Assembly: GCF_009727055.1 (NCBI RefSeq)
Contig: NC_052352.1
Location: 19,451,911 to 19,515,910, forward strand
DNA: 64,000 nt
Direction of reading: 5' to 3'
From: Benincasa hispida
Lineage: Eukaryota > Streptophyta > Magnoliopsida > Cucurbitales > Cucurbitaceae
The translations under genes were made by a program, and so were the position numbers. Numbering within the stretch: the first letter of the stretch is position 1; each line of letters starts with the position of its first letter. Below are positions 1 through 10,885 of the stretch, one piece after another. A model generated the notes under the pieces. The model saw only the letters and a list, made by a program, of their open reading frames with translations. It did no database searches and was not told where the DNA came from.

Positions 1-172
1 GAGAAACTTGTTTCGTGGAGTTGAACTTAAGTTGGTATTGATGTTGATGTTGATTTGATGTAATGTAGTTTGATCTCTAGTAATTGATCCTTTGATTCTC
101 TCTCGCTTGAATGCGTACGCTTGATGTATAAAAGTAGGACGTATGGATGTTCTTGAGCTTCGAGTCTTGGAA

Positions 173-328
173 GAATGCTTGTATCTTTAAAGGACTTTAG
201 TCTTCAAACGTGGTCAGAATGCTTGTATCTTCAAAGGACTTCAGTCTTCAGAATGCTTGTATCTTCAAAGGACTTAAGTCTTCAGAATGCTTGTATCTTC
301 AAAGGACATCAGTTTTCAAGCGTGGTCA
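173..328. repeat. 34/44-bp minisatellite, four units
   Basis: Four direct units each start GAATGCTTGTATCTT. They begin at 173, 217, 251 and 285 and are 44, 34, 34 and 44 bp long. The outer two units carry an extra 10-bp tail (AARCGTGGTCA-like) that the inner two lack, so expansion probably occurred inside one original unit. No coding content is seen. It lies in DNA that resembles the control region of a decayed LTR element. Confidence 0.85.
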
Positions 329-329
329 G

Positions 330-1104
330 CTTCAGGAATGAAGAAGTCTTCTAATTCTAGATAATTCTCTTTAAGCTCTCTAGAGTGTAGAATTGCTGAC
401 CCCTCCAAATGAGGATAGCTTCTCTATTTATAAAGTTCACAGGTGGGCTTGGGCTTAGCCTTTCGGTTTGAGGAGATTGAATCTTCAGCTTGTAGGTTGT
501 GAAGATATGGTCAGTTTATTGAAATCTTCTAATATTCAAAGTTTCAAATAGTTCAGATCTTCAGTTCTTCAAAATTTGAGAACTTCAGTCTTCGAAGCTT
601 GAGAAGCTTCGGTCTTCAGCACTTAAGAGCTTGAGTCTTGGATCTTGGGAACTTAAATCTTCAGAGCTTTAATATGTCTTATGATCTTCAGAGCTTTGAT
701 ATGTCTTATAATCTTCAGAGTTTTATTGTCTTCTGATCTTCAAAGCTTTGAAGGAGTTATGTTCTTCAGATCCTTGGAGCTTCAGACTTCAGATCTTCAG
801 AGGATTTTTGTCTTCAATTCCTCCAACCTCCTCCTGTAAATGAAGAGATAAGGCCTCTATTTATAGAGGTTTCTCATGGGCCTTACATGGGCTTGAGCCT
901 AATTACTTTATTGGGCCAAAATTAGGTTTGGGCTAAAGTTGGGCTTAGGCCCATTTGTTGTTGGGCCGAAATACTGAGCTTGAGCTTAATCTTTAATTTA
1001 GCCCAAATTTCACCATGGGTTTGAATTGGGTTGGGCCTAAGAGATTTTAATTACTCGGCCCAATTCAACTTATAATTTTTCCAATAGGCTTGGGCTTTCA
1101 TTAA
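330..1104 (-). other. LTR-like, GGCCCA-rich DNA with two minus-strand TATA motifs and a 27-bp repeat
   Basis: No gene is seen here. Two similar modules each contain a minus-strand TATAAATA (plus positions 425-432 and 857-866) followed by GGGCTT/GGCCCA-rich DNA, as in duplicated retrotransposon promoter regions. Between them, about 657-761, are four tandem 25-27 bp units starting ATCTTCARAG. The segment adjoins a minus-strand copia protease fragment, so it is probably LTR or another insertion that cut that element. The TE boundaries could not be fixed. Confidence 0.4.
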
Positions 1105-1452
1105 TGATGTGACAACTCGTGATTTGCTAAAAGTTCTCATTCAGTAGTCATTAAGAGAGTTTTGACATCATCTGTGACAATGCATTTGTCTTTGGTAAAG
1201 CTCACTTTCAGTCTTTGGTTGCACAGCTAACTGATGCTAATAAAATTAGCAGTGAGTCTTTCAACCAACATTGCATCTTTCAGTGGAGGAAGACCTGGTT
1301 AACTGATTTTTCCTTTCCCAATAATTTTTCCACAAGCACCATCACCAAAAATGACATTTTCGGAACTGACAAATTTCAAATTAGACAAATAACTCTTTTC
1401 ACCAATCGTGTGCCTAGAGCTTCCACTATCAAAATACTAGCAACCTTTAGCA
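1105..1452 (-). pseudogene. copia (SIRE-like) protease fragment
   Basis: Read on the minus strand, this translates as the start of a copia pol: an FDSGSSRHT aspartic protease active site near 1440, then SENVIFGDGACGKIIGKGKI and an NLISISQLC motif further down. These are the conserved protease and spacer motifs of plant Ty1/copia polyproteins. Stops interrupt it (for example after GKGKIS), and no integrase follows, since the sequence changes character near 1105. It belongs with the gag remnant at 1654-3226. The fragment is dead. Confidence 0.75.
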
Positions 1453-1653
1453 GAGGATTTGACTGAAGTTAGAACCACATTACTTTTTTTTTTTTTTTTT
1501 TTTTCTCCACAATTGTTTAACTCTTGTCTAGTTTTTATAATGGTTATGTGAGAAGTAGTGAGTACTTTTGGAATATGTGGATCTATAGGGAATTTTCAAT
1601 AACTAATAGAAAAAAGGACATTTGTGCCCTACCTTTCCATAATAATTACAAAC

Positions 1654-3226
1654 TCACCTTGGTCTAGTCAAGGGATTATCTTTCAATACAACGTCATTGG
1701 TAGATTTACTTGTAAAACCGTAAGACTCGGGATCTTCAGCTCTAGCAAACTCAATCTTTTGTTTCCTTTTTAGATTTGATTGGTTGTAATGTTGATTTCC
1801 TTTTTTATAAAATCCAAACCCAGAGTTATCACCAGTAGATTTTCCTTCTGTCAAAAGTTTTTCCAAAGACTCAGTTCTAGTATTCAACATTGTAATATTC
1901 TTGCATACTAAATCCTTTTCAGCTTTAACTTCAGAGAGTTCACACTTCAAATCTACAATAGTAGACATAAGTCTATGATTATCAATTATCAAAGTCTCAA
2001 TTCTTACCTTCTACACATCAAAAGCTTTCTGATCATCTTGCCATTTGAGAAAAAGAGTATGATAAGAAGATCTATAGACTCAATTCCTATAGTATCATGA
2101 TCGGTCTTTGCATACATATCATATTCAGAAATATCATATGATGAGGTGTCTGAGAAGATGTTGTTAACAAGCACGTTGACATTATCCTTTGAGTCATTAC
2201 TATCTTCAGATTTAGTATCAGACAAAGTTAATACATATTATTTGCTCTGTCTCTTCAGAAAAGTGGGACATTTAGCCTGTATATGACCGAATCCACCACA
2301 CTCTCGACATTTGAAGTCCTTTTCCTTGTGCGAAAGTAGATTGCCTGACTTGTCAGATTCCCTTTTACTATTTTGAGATTTGAATTGATTTGGAGGAGTA
2401 AACTCGTTAGACTTGTTATTATTATAAGAACCAGACCTCTTTATTATTATAAGAGCCAGACCTCTTACTGAAATGTTTTAGCACACGGTTAAACTGTTTT
2501 GAAAGCAAAACAATCGATTCAGCAATAGGATCTTCTGATTCTCTATTGTCACTTAACAACTCTTCTTTAACCGCAGATTGAAAGACAATTCTCTTATTTT
2601 TCTTTTCGACTTTCCCATCCAGGGACATTTCAAAAGTGATTAAGGAATCAAATAATTCTCAAAAGTCAACTTTGTTATATCTTGAGCTTCCTCAATGACT
2701 GTGACTTTCATGTCAAATCTCTTGGGTAGAGATCTAAGTTCCTTCCTAACAAGTTTTCTTTTGAAATATTCTCTCCGAGAGCAAATGACTCATTTTCAAT
2801 ATCTAGCAAATGTACGTTGACTCAAGTAATGAATTCTTCTTCGTGCATTCTAAGATGCTCAAACTTTGATGTCATCAACTGCATCCTGGACATCTTTACT
2901 TTAAATGTTCCTTCATGAGCAATAGAAAATATGTCACATGCCTTCTTAGCTAAGACACAACTGTTAATTAATCTGAATATATTACGATATACACCATTGA
3001 ATATGGCATTCAAGGCACGAGAATTTTTCAAAGAGGCTTCATCTTCTTCTCCAGACCAATAAGATTCTGACTACAAAATTTCCTTTCCATTATCAGTTTT
3101 GATGGTAGGATCAATTCATCCGGATACAATAGCCTTCCAAGTTTTGCTATCAATCGACTTTAGAAAGGCAGTCATTCGAGCTTTCTAGTAAGAATAGTTT
3201 GTTCCATCAAGCATAGACGGACGAGT
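1654..3226 (-). pseudogene. copia (SIRE-like) gag pseudogene, copy 1
   Basis: The minus strand gives a degenerate copia gag. It starts near 3214 with MLDGTNYSY then ARMTAFLKSID, a stretch typical of plant SIRE-type gag. Next comes a helical segment ending KMSRMQLMTSKFEHLRMHEE (about 2822-3031), then a CCHC zinc knuckle CRECGGFGHIQAKC at about 2253-2312, and a C-terminal coiled-coil-like tail rich in E/K/L (1654-1992). Several stops and frameshifts break it (W to stop in NYSYW, and between 3031 and 2628), so it cannot make functional capsid. The intact family protein would run continuously into the protease at 1452. Confidence 0.8.
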
Positions 3227-3282
3227 GGTAAGTCTCCTTCCTTGATTTCTTCCTTGATCATAGCACCTGAGATAAAGGTGGC

Positions 3283-3298
3283 CTGCTCTAATATTAAT
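3283..3298 (-). promoter_or_regulatory. Mutated primer binding site
   Basis: On the minus strand, right after the LTR end (...TTTTTCA), the sequence reads AATATTAGAGCAGG where the initiator-tRNA-Met site would be TGGTATCAGAGC. The differences are mostly G-to-A and C-to-T, as expected from methyl-cytosine decay. This fixes the LTR/internal boundary and the element's orientation. A second copy lies at 9239-9254. Confidence 0.65.
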
Positions 3299-4397
3299 TG
3301 AAAAAGCACTAGGGTGACACGCCACTCGATATACGAATATTAAACCAAAACCACTGACAACAACTATAACAACAAAAATACCAAAACAACATTTGGTAAC
3401 CCAATTCAGTGATAAACACCTACGTCTGGGAGGCAGAAAGCCCAGGAAAGATAATTTATTAATATTAAAGAGTTAAGCAATTTACAATATAGTACTTATC
3501 TATAGTACACCAACTACTACAATGGCTCACGTAGAGCTTAACTTATATTGTACCTAGGCTTCCCCTAGATATGAGACTCCCTCTCAACTAAACTTAGGCT
3601 CTCCCTAAGTATGTTAATATTAGCATCTGAAAATTCGACATTCGATAGTGTGTGGGACTCCTCTCAACTTGATTATCTTCTTCTTGGATAAGTGAACTCC
3701 CTTCATCGACAACTCTTATGTCCCCTTAAGACAGAGAACTCCTTCTCTGAAGCTGAGTCTTAGGCTTCCCCTAAGATTAAGAATCCCTTCTTTGACAGCA
3801 ATGACTTAGGCTCCCCCTAAGACCTTGACACTTTTCAAAGTGTTACACTCAACAGATGAAGAACATGCACAGTGGAATAATGAGCAAACAAGCAAGAACA
3901 CTATGTAAAATAGTTCGATCGGAGTACTGAAAAATATTCTTGCTCAATTACACAAATGTGGCAACCCTAAATGGTATGCATTACTCACTTTAAATAAACA
4001 AATCTAATAAAGGAAATAAGTCCTCATTTGGAATAAAAAGTCGCGCTTCAAAAAGGAACATATCAGACTAAATCTCACAGCAGGATATTTCTAAATATGA
4101 AAAAATATTCTGCAGGAAAATACTCTAATGTCACAACTGGTCGTTACTCTTTATTTGAGAGATCTACATAACCATTGCCTTAGAGAAAACTATAAAGTCA
4201 ACAAACCAAATCTCTAGCAATATGTATCATTTTTATTTTTGAAAACTATAATAAACTATCATTGAACTAGAAACTCGTTAAATCTTGAAAAATAAATTAG
4301 GATCTCAAATAAGTGTGGCTGGTTATTTGAGAGTGTGGTTATGACCTAAAATAGTTTTGCAACGTTAATTTCGCTTTTCCCGAATTTTTGTCTAACA
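3299..4397 (-). mobile_element. copia (SIRE-like) 5' LTR, copy 1
   Basis: The segment begins (plus reading) TGAAAAAGCACT next to the primer site and plausibly ends TCTAACA at 4397, giving TGTTAGAC...TTTTTCA on the minus strand, about 1.1 kb. It contains repeated CTTAGG...CCTAAG short inverted motifs separated by C-rich runs (3559-3830). The inner boundary is well supported by the primer site. The outer one is inferred only from a TG/CA terminus, because the partner LTR is not in the window. The copy-2 equivalent is 9255-10353. Confidence 0.55.
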
Positions 4398-4526
4398 TTC
4401 TAAAGTATTTTTACTTAAAGAGTTGATAATATTGCAACTTTTAAAAGAATAAGAGTATTATTTAAACGACAGAGTTTAGAAATTAACACTTTTATAATAT
4501 GGATCTAAATATGCAATGTTGACATA

Positions 4527-4677
4527 TAGGGTTGGCAACGGGGCCGGGTCGAGGTGGGGGACTCCCCATCCCCGTCCCCGCGGGGACCTATTAAAAAATA
4601 AAAAATTTAATCGGGGACGGGGATGAGGATGGGGTCGGGACGAGGACCCGATCCCTTGGAGATTTTTTCCATCCCTA
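4527..4677. mobile_element. hAT-type MITE, 151 bp, GC-rich
   Basis: The element starts TAGGGTTGGCAA and ends TTCCATCCCTA, imperfect terminal inverted repeats (TAGGGWTGGMAA). Imperfect 8-bp target duplications flank it: TTGACATA (4519-4526) and TTAACATA (4678-4685). An 8-bp duplication is the hAT signature. The inside is strikingly GC-rich (CCCCATCCCC, GGGGACGGGGATG) in an AT-rich setting and can fold on itself. It has no coding capacity. It lies about 250 bp downstream of exon 3 of the plastid-protein gene. Copy 2 is at 10483-10633. Confidence 0.8.
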
Positions 4678-4929
4678 TTAACATAAATATTCGAGGTTGA
4701 AGTTAAATGTTTTTCTTAAATGAAAATAATGAATTAATTAATAAATAAGTAATGGTTAATATTAAGTCATTTCAGATATTGATTTCAATTTATGTTACGG
4801 TTTATGTGCCGAATAGAATAGAACTGTCAATTCATTTATGACGTTGAACCATATTAGACATAGAAAGAAACATCATTAATGATGAATATTGAAGGGGGCA
4901 AGTTTAATGTATTTGAGAAAAGGCCTAAC

Positions 4930-6230
4930 CTTATCAATAATATCTCCTGCCAAATCCGCATCCTTAGCGATCCTTTCGGCTGCATTTTCGACAAATAATG
5001 CAGCCTTTTGGAGTTTGCTGCCTTCCGGGAGATGTTCCGCAATCTCTTCCGCCACCTTATCCACTCTCTCCGCTGCCGTCTCCACCATTTCTGCCACCTC
5101 CTCCACCACATCCACCACTTTATCAACTTTCTCTATACAAAATGCAATCATCATATTCCCATAACGTAAACCAACCCCATTACGAAATCGATAATTAACG
5201 ATTAAAGAAAACATAAAAAAAAAAAACTAAAAAATCGACAAACAGATTTTCGTGGTTCATTAACATTGTGTTAACTACATCCACAGAATAGGAGAACAAC
5301 AATATTATTAGAGAGAATTTCAGAACAATATGCACTTTAGGGTTAAAGAATATACAATTCACTCTTTTAAACCTTAAGGTTATAATCGTAAATAATCATA
5401 AATAATTAAATATATCATCCAAGGCACTTTAGGGTTTAATTAGTCATTCGAAGTGTCATATAATAGACTCAAGGCATTCCGACAAATCCCAAATAACCTC
5501 TCTCTCAACTTAATATATAGATTAAAAAAATGTTCAAATTAGTTTAGATCTCCTTTGATAATCATTTGGTTTTTGAAAAGTAAGTATATTTCTCCTCAAT
5601 TTCTTACCATAATATTTTTTTTATCTCTCTTAGGTAGAAGAATTGACTAGCAAATTTTCAAAAAAAATAAATAAATAAATAAAAACTACTTTTGTTTTTG
5701 TTTTCCAAAGACTAATTTTTGATAAAATTGATAGAAAATAGATAATGAAGCAAACAACTAGCGAGTGTTCATAATCTTAATTTAAAAAAAATGAAGGAAA
5801 CATTAGGATTTAGGATTAATGTTTATAATAATAATATTCCTTACCTTTTAAGGTTAGAAAAGGACCCCAATAGCTCTTGGTCTGCCAAATGGATAGAACT
5901 GCAGACATTAGCACTCCAGCTACCCATAATGGCCTGCAAAATTATCCAATTTCAAATAATAAAGCAAATAAAAAAGCTGATTGAATGAGAAATGAATTAC
6001 CAAGGAGTGTCAGGGAGAGGAGGAAGAGGTGGAAGTCCATTGGCGTCGCCGCTGCTGTAAATGGCCATATCGATATTATGTCTACAAGAAGTTGAGTATT
6101 TGGGATTAGTGGTAGTTGGGAAAGGTAAGATGTGAGTTGTGTTAAGGTTGGATCCATGGCGGCGGCGGTGGGATTGGATATTGGTGGAACGAAGGAAGGT
6201 TGAAGAAGAAGAAATTGAAATAATCGACAT
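4930..6230 (-). CDS. Plastid-targeted membrane/coiled-coil protein, exons 1-3, 3'-incomplete (copy 1)
   Basis: This is the only host gene I can support. Three minus-strand exons join in frame: 6230-6001, 5933-5845 and 5132-4930 (522 nt, 174 codons), with GT-AG introns of 67 and 712 bp. Exon 1 starts MSIISISSSSTFLRSTN, a Ser-rich chloroplast transit-peptide type N-terminus, then PPLPPLPDTPW. Exon 2 encodes a single hydrophobic segment (PLWVAGVLMSAVLSIWQTK), a likely membrane span. Exon 3 encodes an amphipathic acidic helix repeat (DKVVDVVEEVAEMVETAAER, then HLPEGSKLQKAALFVENAAE). The exon ends GATAAG at a clean GT donor, but no last exon is recognisable before the MITE and copia LTR. An in-frame ATG 39 codons upstream (6347) exists; I prefer 6230 because of the transit peptide. 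The family function is unknown to me. The domain order suggests a thylakoid or envelope membrane protein. Confidence 0.75.
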
Positions 6231-6383
6231 TATTATTTCTAAAGGGAAATGTGGAGAAAATTGGATTATTATGATTGTAGAATTATGAGATCCTACAGAA
6301 AACAACAACGAGTTGGCGTACTCAACCCAAATATATGACTTTACCATGTCAACGCACGTTACCTAGTACGTACCTGCCTGGTC

Positions 6384-6400
6384 CCTTTATTTATTTATAT
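6384..6400 (-). promoter_or_regulatory. Candidate TATA box of the plastid-protein gene (copy 1)
   Basis: The minus strand reads ATATAAATAAATAAAGG about 155-170 bp upstream of the preferred ATG at 6230, a reasonable distance for a plant core promoter with a 5' UTR. The region is AT-rich in general, so chance occurrence is possible. The copy-2 equivalent is 12340-12356. Confidence 0.4.
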
Positions 6401-6911
6401 TTATTACTTCACATTTTTTTGGGAAAAAAAAAGGGAAAAAAGTGGAGAAAATGAATATTTATTTGATTTGAATTGTATTGTTTGCAGTTGGGCATGGCAG
6501 CTGTTATTAGTTGTCAATAATAGAAAAATCCTTTCCGTGAGAGAAAAATGAGTCCAATAGGATATTGATATTTTCATGTTTTCATGATTTTAAAATCGAC
6601 ACGAAGAATGAATTGATATAATATGAATAATAGATATGTTGACTTATTTGAAAATCATAAAATATTTATTTACTAATTTAAATTAATTTTATAATTTTAT
6701 AATTTTTTTAAAAGTACGAAATCAACATATTATTGATATTTCCATCTACATTTCTATAGAATTAAAATTATCGACATTTTAAGCCTTGATTAAAGTCATG
6801 TTTGTGAGTGCCTTTAAGAATAGAGATTTTAATAAAAGTGATTTATGAAAAGTGATTTGATATATCATTATGATGTTTGGTTCTTCTCTTTTAAAAGTGA
6901 TTTTCTACAAT

Positions 6912-7289
6912 CACTACTACAGAAACTGGATTACTTGACGTTTTTCCAATGTCAAGTAAAGGGTATACTTGACATTTATAAAAGCGTTAACTATTCGAGT
7001 GTCAAGTATAGTGTGATAACTTGACTCCAAAAAAACATCAAGACAAATGTTTCTTGATACAATTTTTGTGTCAAAAAAGATAATACACTTGACATTGGTG
7101 GTATGTCAAGTTTATTCGAGTGTCAAGTATAGTGTGATACTCTTTGACCTTTTTTATGTGACAAGTATATGTCTTTTTGTTTTCAAATTAAATGCCCCAA
7201 TCGATATTCTCATTTTCTGCCTTGTATTCCAACAATACAATTACATCAAATAAATAAACATTATACATTTAAGATCTATCAACTCAATA
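6912..7289. mobile_element. CACTA element 5' end, truncated at the N (copy 1)
   Basis: It begins CACTACTACAGAAAC and carries the same ACTTGACA subterminal repeats as the complete element at 12868-16313, but stops at the N (7290). It has no 3' end here. It is the right-hand end of the duplicated block and looks like a cut contig rather than a separate insertion. Confidence 0.85.
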
Positions 7290-7290
7290 N
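7290..7290. other. Single N (assembly join)
   Basis: This is the one ambiguous base in the window. It sits exactly between the end of duplication copy 1 and the start of copy 2, so it marks an assembly join rather than a base-call problem. Confidence 0.95.
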
Positions 7291-7424
7291 AGCACCATCA
7301 CCAAAAATGACATTTTCGGAACTGACAAATTTCAAATTAGACAAATAACTCTTTTCACCAATCGTGTGCCTAGAGCTTCCACTATAGAAATACCAGTCAC
7401 CTTTAATAGAGAATCTGAGCGAAG

Positions 7425-7455
<31 letters not shown>

Positions 7456-10353
7456 TCACTCTCCACAATTGTTTAACTCTTGTCTAGTTTTTATAATGGT
7501 TATGTGAGAAGTAGTGAGTACTTTTGGAATATGTGGATCTATAGGGAATTTTCAATAACTAATAGAAAAAAGGACATTTGTGCCCTACCTTTCCATAATA
7601 ATTACAAACTCACCTTGGTCTAGTCAAGGGATTATCTTTCAATACAACGTCATTGGTAGATTTACTTGTAAAACCGTAAGACTCGGGATCTTCAGCTCTA
7701 GCAAACTCAATCTTTTGTTTCCTTTTTAGATTTGATTGGTTGTAATGTTGATTTCCTTTTTTATAAAATCCAAACCCAGAGTTATCACCAGTAGATTTTC
7801 CTTCTGTCAAAAGTTTTTCCAAAGACTCAGTTCTAGTATTCAACATTGTAATATTCTTGCATACTAAATCCTTTTCAGCTTTAACTTCAGAGAGTTCACA
7901 CTTCAAATCTACAATAGTAGACATAAGTCTATGATTATCAATTATCAAAGTCTCAATTCTTACCTTCTACACATCAAAAGCTTTCTGATCATCTTGCCAT
8001 TTGAGAAAAAGAGTATGATAAGAAGATCTATAGACTCAATTCCTATAGTATCATGATCGGTCTTTGCATACATATCATATTCAGAAATATCATATGATGA
8101 GGTGTCTGAGAAGATGTTGTTAACAAGCACGTTGACATTATCCTTTGAGTCATTACTATCTTCAGATTTAGTATCAGACAAAGTTAATACATATTATTTG
8201 CTCTGTCTCTTCAGAAAAGTGGGACATTTAGCCTGTATATGACCGAATCCACCACACTCTCGACATTTGAAGTCCTTTTCCTTGTGCGAAAGTAGATTGC
8301 CTGACTTGTCAGATTCCCTTTTACTATTTTGAGATTTGAATTGATTTGGAGGAGTAAACTCGTTAGACTTGTTATTATTATAAGAACCAGACCTCTTTAT
8401 TATTATAAGAGCCAGACCTCTTACTGAAATGTTTTAGCACACGGTTAAACTGTTTTGAAAGCAAAACAATCGATTCAGCAATAGGATCTTCTGATTCTCT
8501 ATTGTCACTTAACAACTCTTCTTTAACCGCAGATTGAAAGACAATTCTCTTATTTTTCTTTTCGACTTTCCCATCCAGGGACATTTCAAAAGTGATTAAG
8601 GAATCAAATAATTCTCAAAAGTCAACTTTGTTATATCTTGAGCTTCCTCAATGACTGTGACTTTCATGTCAAATCTCTTGGGTAGAGATCTAAGTTCCTT
8701 CCTAACAAGTTTTCTTTTGAAATATTCTCTCCGAGAGCAAATGACTCATTTTCAATATCTAGCAAATGTACGTTGACTCAAGTAATGAATTCTTCTTCGT
8801 GCATTCTAAGATGCTCAAACTTTGATGTCATCAACTGCATCCTGGACATCTTTACTTTAAATGTTCCTTCATGAGCAATAGAAAATATGTCACATGCCTT
8901 CTTAGCTAAGACACAACTGTTAATTAATCTGAATATATTACGATATACACCATTGAATATGGCATTCAAGGCACGAGAATTTTTCAAAGAGGCTTCATCT
9001 TCTTCTCCAGACCAATAAGATTCTGACTACAAAATTTCCTTTCCATTATCAGTTTTGATGGTAGGATCAATTCATCCGGATACAATAGCCTTCCAAGTTT
9101 TGCTATCAATCGACTTTAGAAAGGCAGTCATTCGAGCTTTCTAGTAAGAATAGTTTGTTCCATCAAGCATAGACGGACGAGTGGTAAGTCTCCTTCCTTG
9201 ATTTCTTCCTTGATCATAGCACCTGAGATAAAGGTGGCCTGCTCTAATATTAATTGAAAAAGCACTAGGGTGACACGCCACTCGATATACGAATATTAAA
9301 CCAAAACCACTGACAACAACTATAACAACAAAAATACCAAAACAACATTTGGTAACCCAATTCAGTGATAAACACCTACGTCTGGGAGGCAGAAAGCCCA
9401 GGAAAGATAATTTATTAATATTAAAGAGTTAAGCAATTTACAATATAGTACTTATCTATAGTACACCAACTACTACAATGGCTCACGTAGAGCTTAACTT
9501 ATATTGTACCTAGGCTTCCCCTAGATATGAGACTCCCTCTCAACTAAACTTAGGCTCTCCCTAAGTATGTTAATATTAGCATCTGAAAATTCGACATTCG
9601 ATAGTGTGTGGGACTCCTCTCAACTTGATTATCTTCTTCTTGGATAAGTGAACTCCCTTCATCGACAACTCTTATGTCCCCTTAAGACAGAGAACTCCTT
9701 CTCTGAAGCTGAGTCTTAGGCTTCCCCTAAGATTAAGAATCCCTTCTTTGACAGCAATGACTTAGGCTCCCCCTAAGACCTTGACACTTTTCAAAGTGTT
9801 ACACTCAACAGATGAAGAACATGCACAGTGGAATAATGAGCAAACAAGCAAGAACACTATGTAAAATAGTTCGATCGGAGTACTGAAAAATATTCTTGCT
9901 CAATTACACAAATGTGGCAACCCTAAATGGTATGCATTACTCACTTTAAATAAACAAATCTAATAAAGGAAATAAGTCCTCATTTGGAATAAAAAGTCGC
10001 GCTTCAAAAAGGAACATATCAGACTAAATCTCACAGCAGGATATTTCTAAATATGAAAAAATATTCTGCAGGAAAATACTCTAATGTCACAACTGGTCGT
10101 TACTCTTTATTTGAGAGATCTACATAACCATTGCCTTAGAGAAAACTATAAAGTCAACAAACCAAATCTCTAGCAATATGTATCATTTTTATTTTTGAAA
10201 ACTATAATAAACTATCATTGAACTAGAAACTCGTTAAATCTTGAAAAATAAATTAGGATCTCAAATAAGTGTGGCTGGTTATTTGAGAGTGTGGTTATGA
10301 CCTAAAATAGTTTTGCAACGTTAATTTCGCTTTTCCCGAATTTTTGTCTAACA
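7291..10353 (-). mobile_element. SIRE-like copia fragment, copy 2
   Basis: It repeats the arrangement of copy 1 in the minus orientation: protease tip (7291-7408), gag pseudogene (7610-9182) with CCHC knuckle near 8209-8268, decayed primer site (9239-9254) and 5' LTR (9255-10353). The protease is cut at 7291 by the N join, whereas copy 1 continues down to about 1105. Same stops and frameshifts as copy 1. Confidence 0.8.
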
Positions 10354-10482
10354 TTCTAAAGTATTTTTACTTAAAGAGTTGATAATATTGCAACTTTTAA
10401 AAGAATAAGAGTATTATTTAAACGACAGAGTTTAGAAATTAACACTTTTATAATATGGATCTAAATATGCAATGTTGACATA

Positions 10483-10633
10483 TAGGGTTGGCAACGGGGC
10501 CGGGTCGAGGTGGGGGACTCCCCATCCCCGTCCCCGCGGGGACCTATTAAAAAATAAAAAATTTAATCGGGGACGGGGATGAGGATGGGGTCGGGACGAG
10601 GACCCGATCCCTTGGAGATTTTTTCCATCCCTA
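10483..10633. mobile_element. hAT-type MITE, copy 2
   Basis: Same 151-bp GC-rich element as at 4527-4677, with the same TTGACATA/TTAACATA flanks. Its presence at the same relative place in both blocks shows it predates, or is part of, the duplicated segment. Confidence 0.8.
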
Positions 10634-10885
10634 TTAACATAAATATTCGAGGTTGAAGTTAAATGTTTTTCTTAAATGAAAATAATGAATTAATTAATAA
10701 ATAAGTAATGGTTAATATTAAGTCATTTCAGATATTGATTTCAATTTATGTTACGGTTTATGTGCCGAATAGAATAGAACTGTCAATTCATTTATGACGT
10801 TGAACCATATTAGACATAGAAAGAAACATCATTAATGATGAATATTGAAGGGGGCAAGTTTAATGTATTTGAGAAAAGGCCTAAC

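Larger units (their letters stand above)
1335..7289. repeat. Tandem duplication, copy 1 (5,955 bp)
   Basis: This block recurs at 7291-13245 in the same orientation at a constant offset of 5,956 bp. Reading both, and every peptide they encode, I find no difference except an island at about 1425-1504 versus 7381-7460 next to a poly-T run. Copy 1 stops at the single N at 7290, whereas copy 2 continues into the rest of the CACTA element. It contains a copia fragment, a MITE, a partial plastid protein gene and the first 378 bp of the CACTA element. The pattern fits two overlapping contigs joined by a placeholder N. Confidence 0.9.

Noticed and set aside
4889..5198. Plus-strand ORFs, including a proline-rich one, opposite exon 3 of the plastid gene
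   Set aside because: Antisense shadows of the repetitive acidic helix exon; splice sites and family-like motifs are on the minus strand.
5997..6347. Single-exon 116-codon gene starting at 6347
   Set aside because: Its C-terminal part is exon 1 of the spliced gene. The extra 39 residues precede a good transit-peptide ATG at 6230, and the reading continues through a GT-AG intron.
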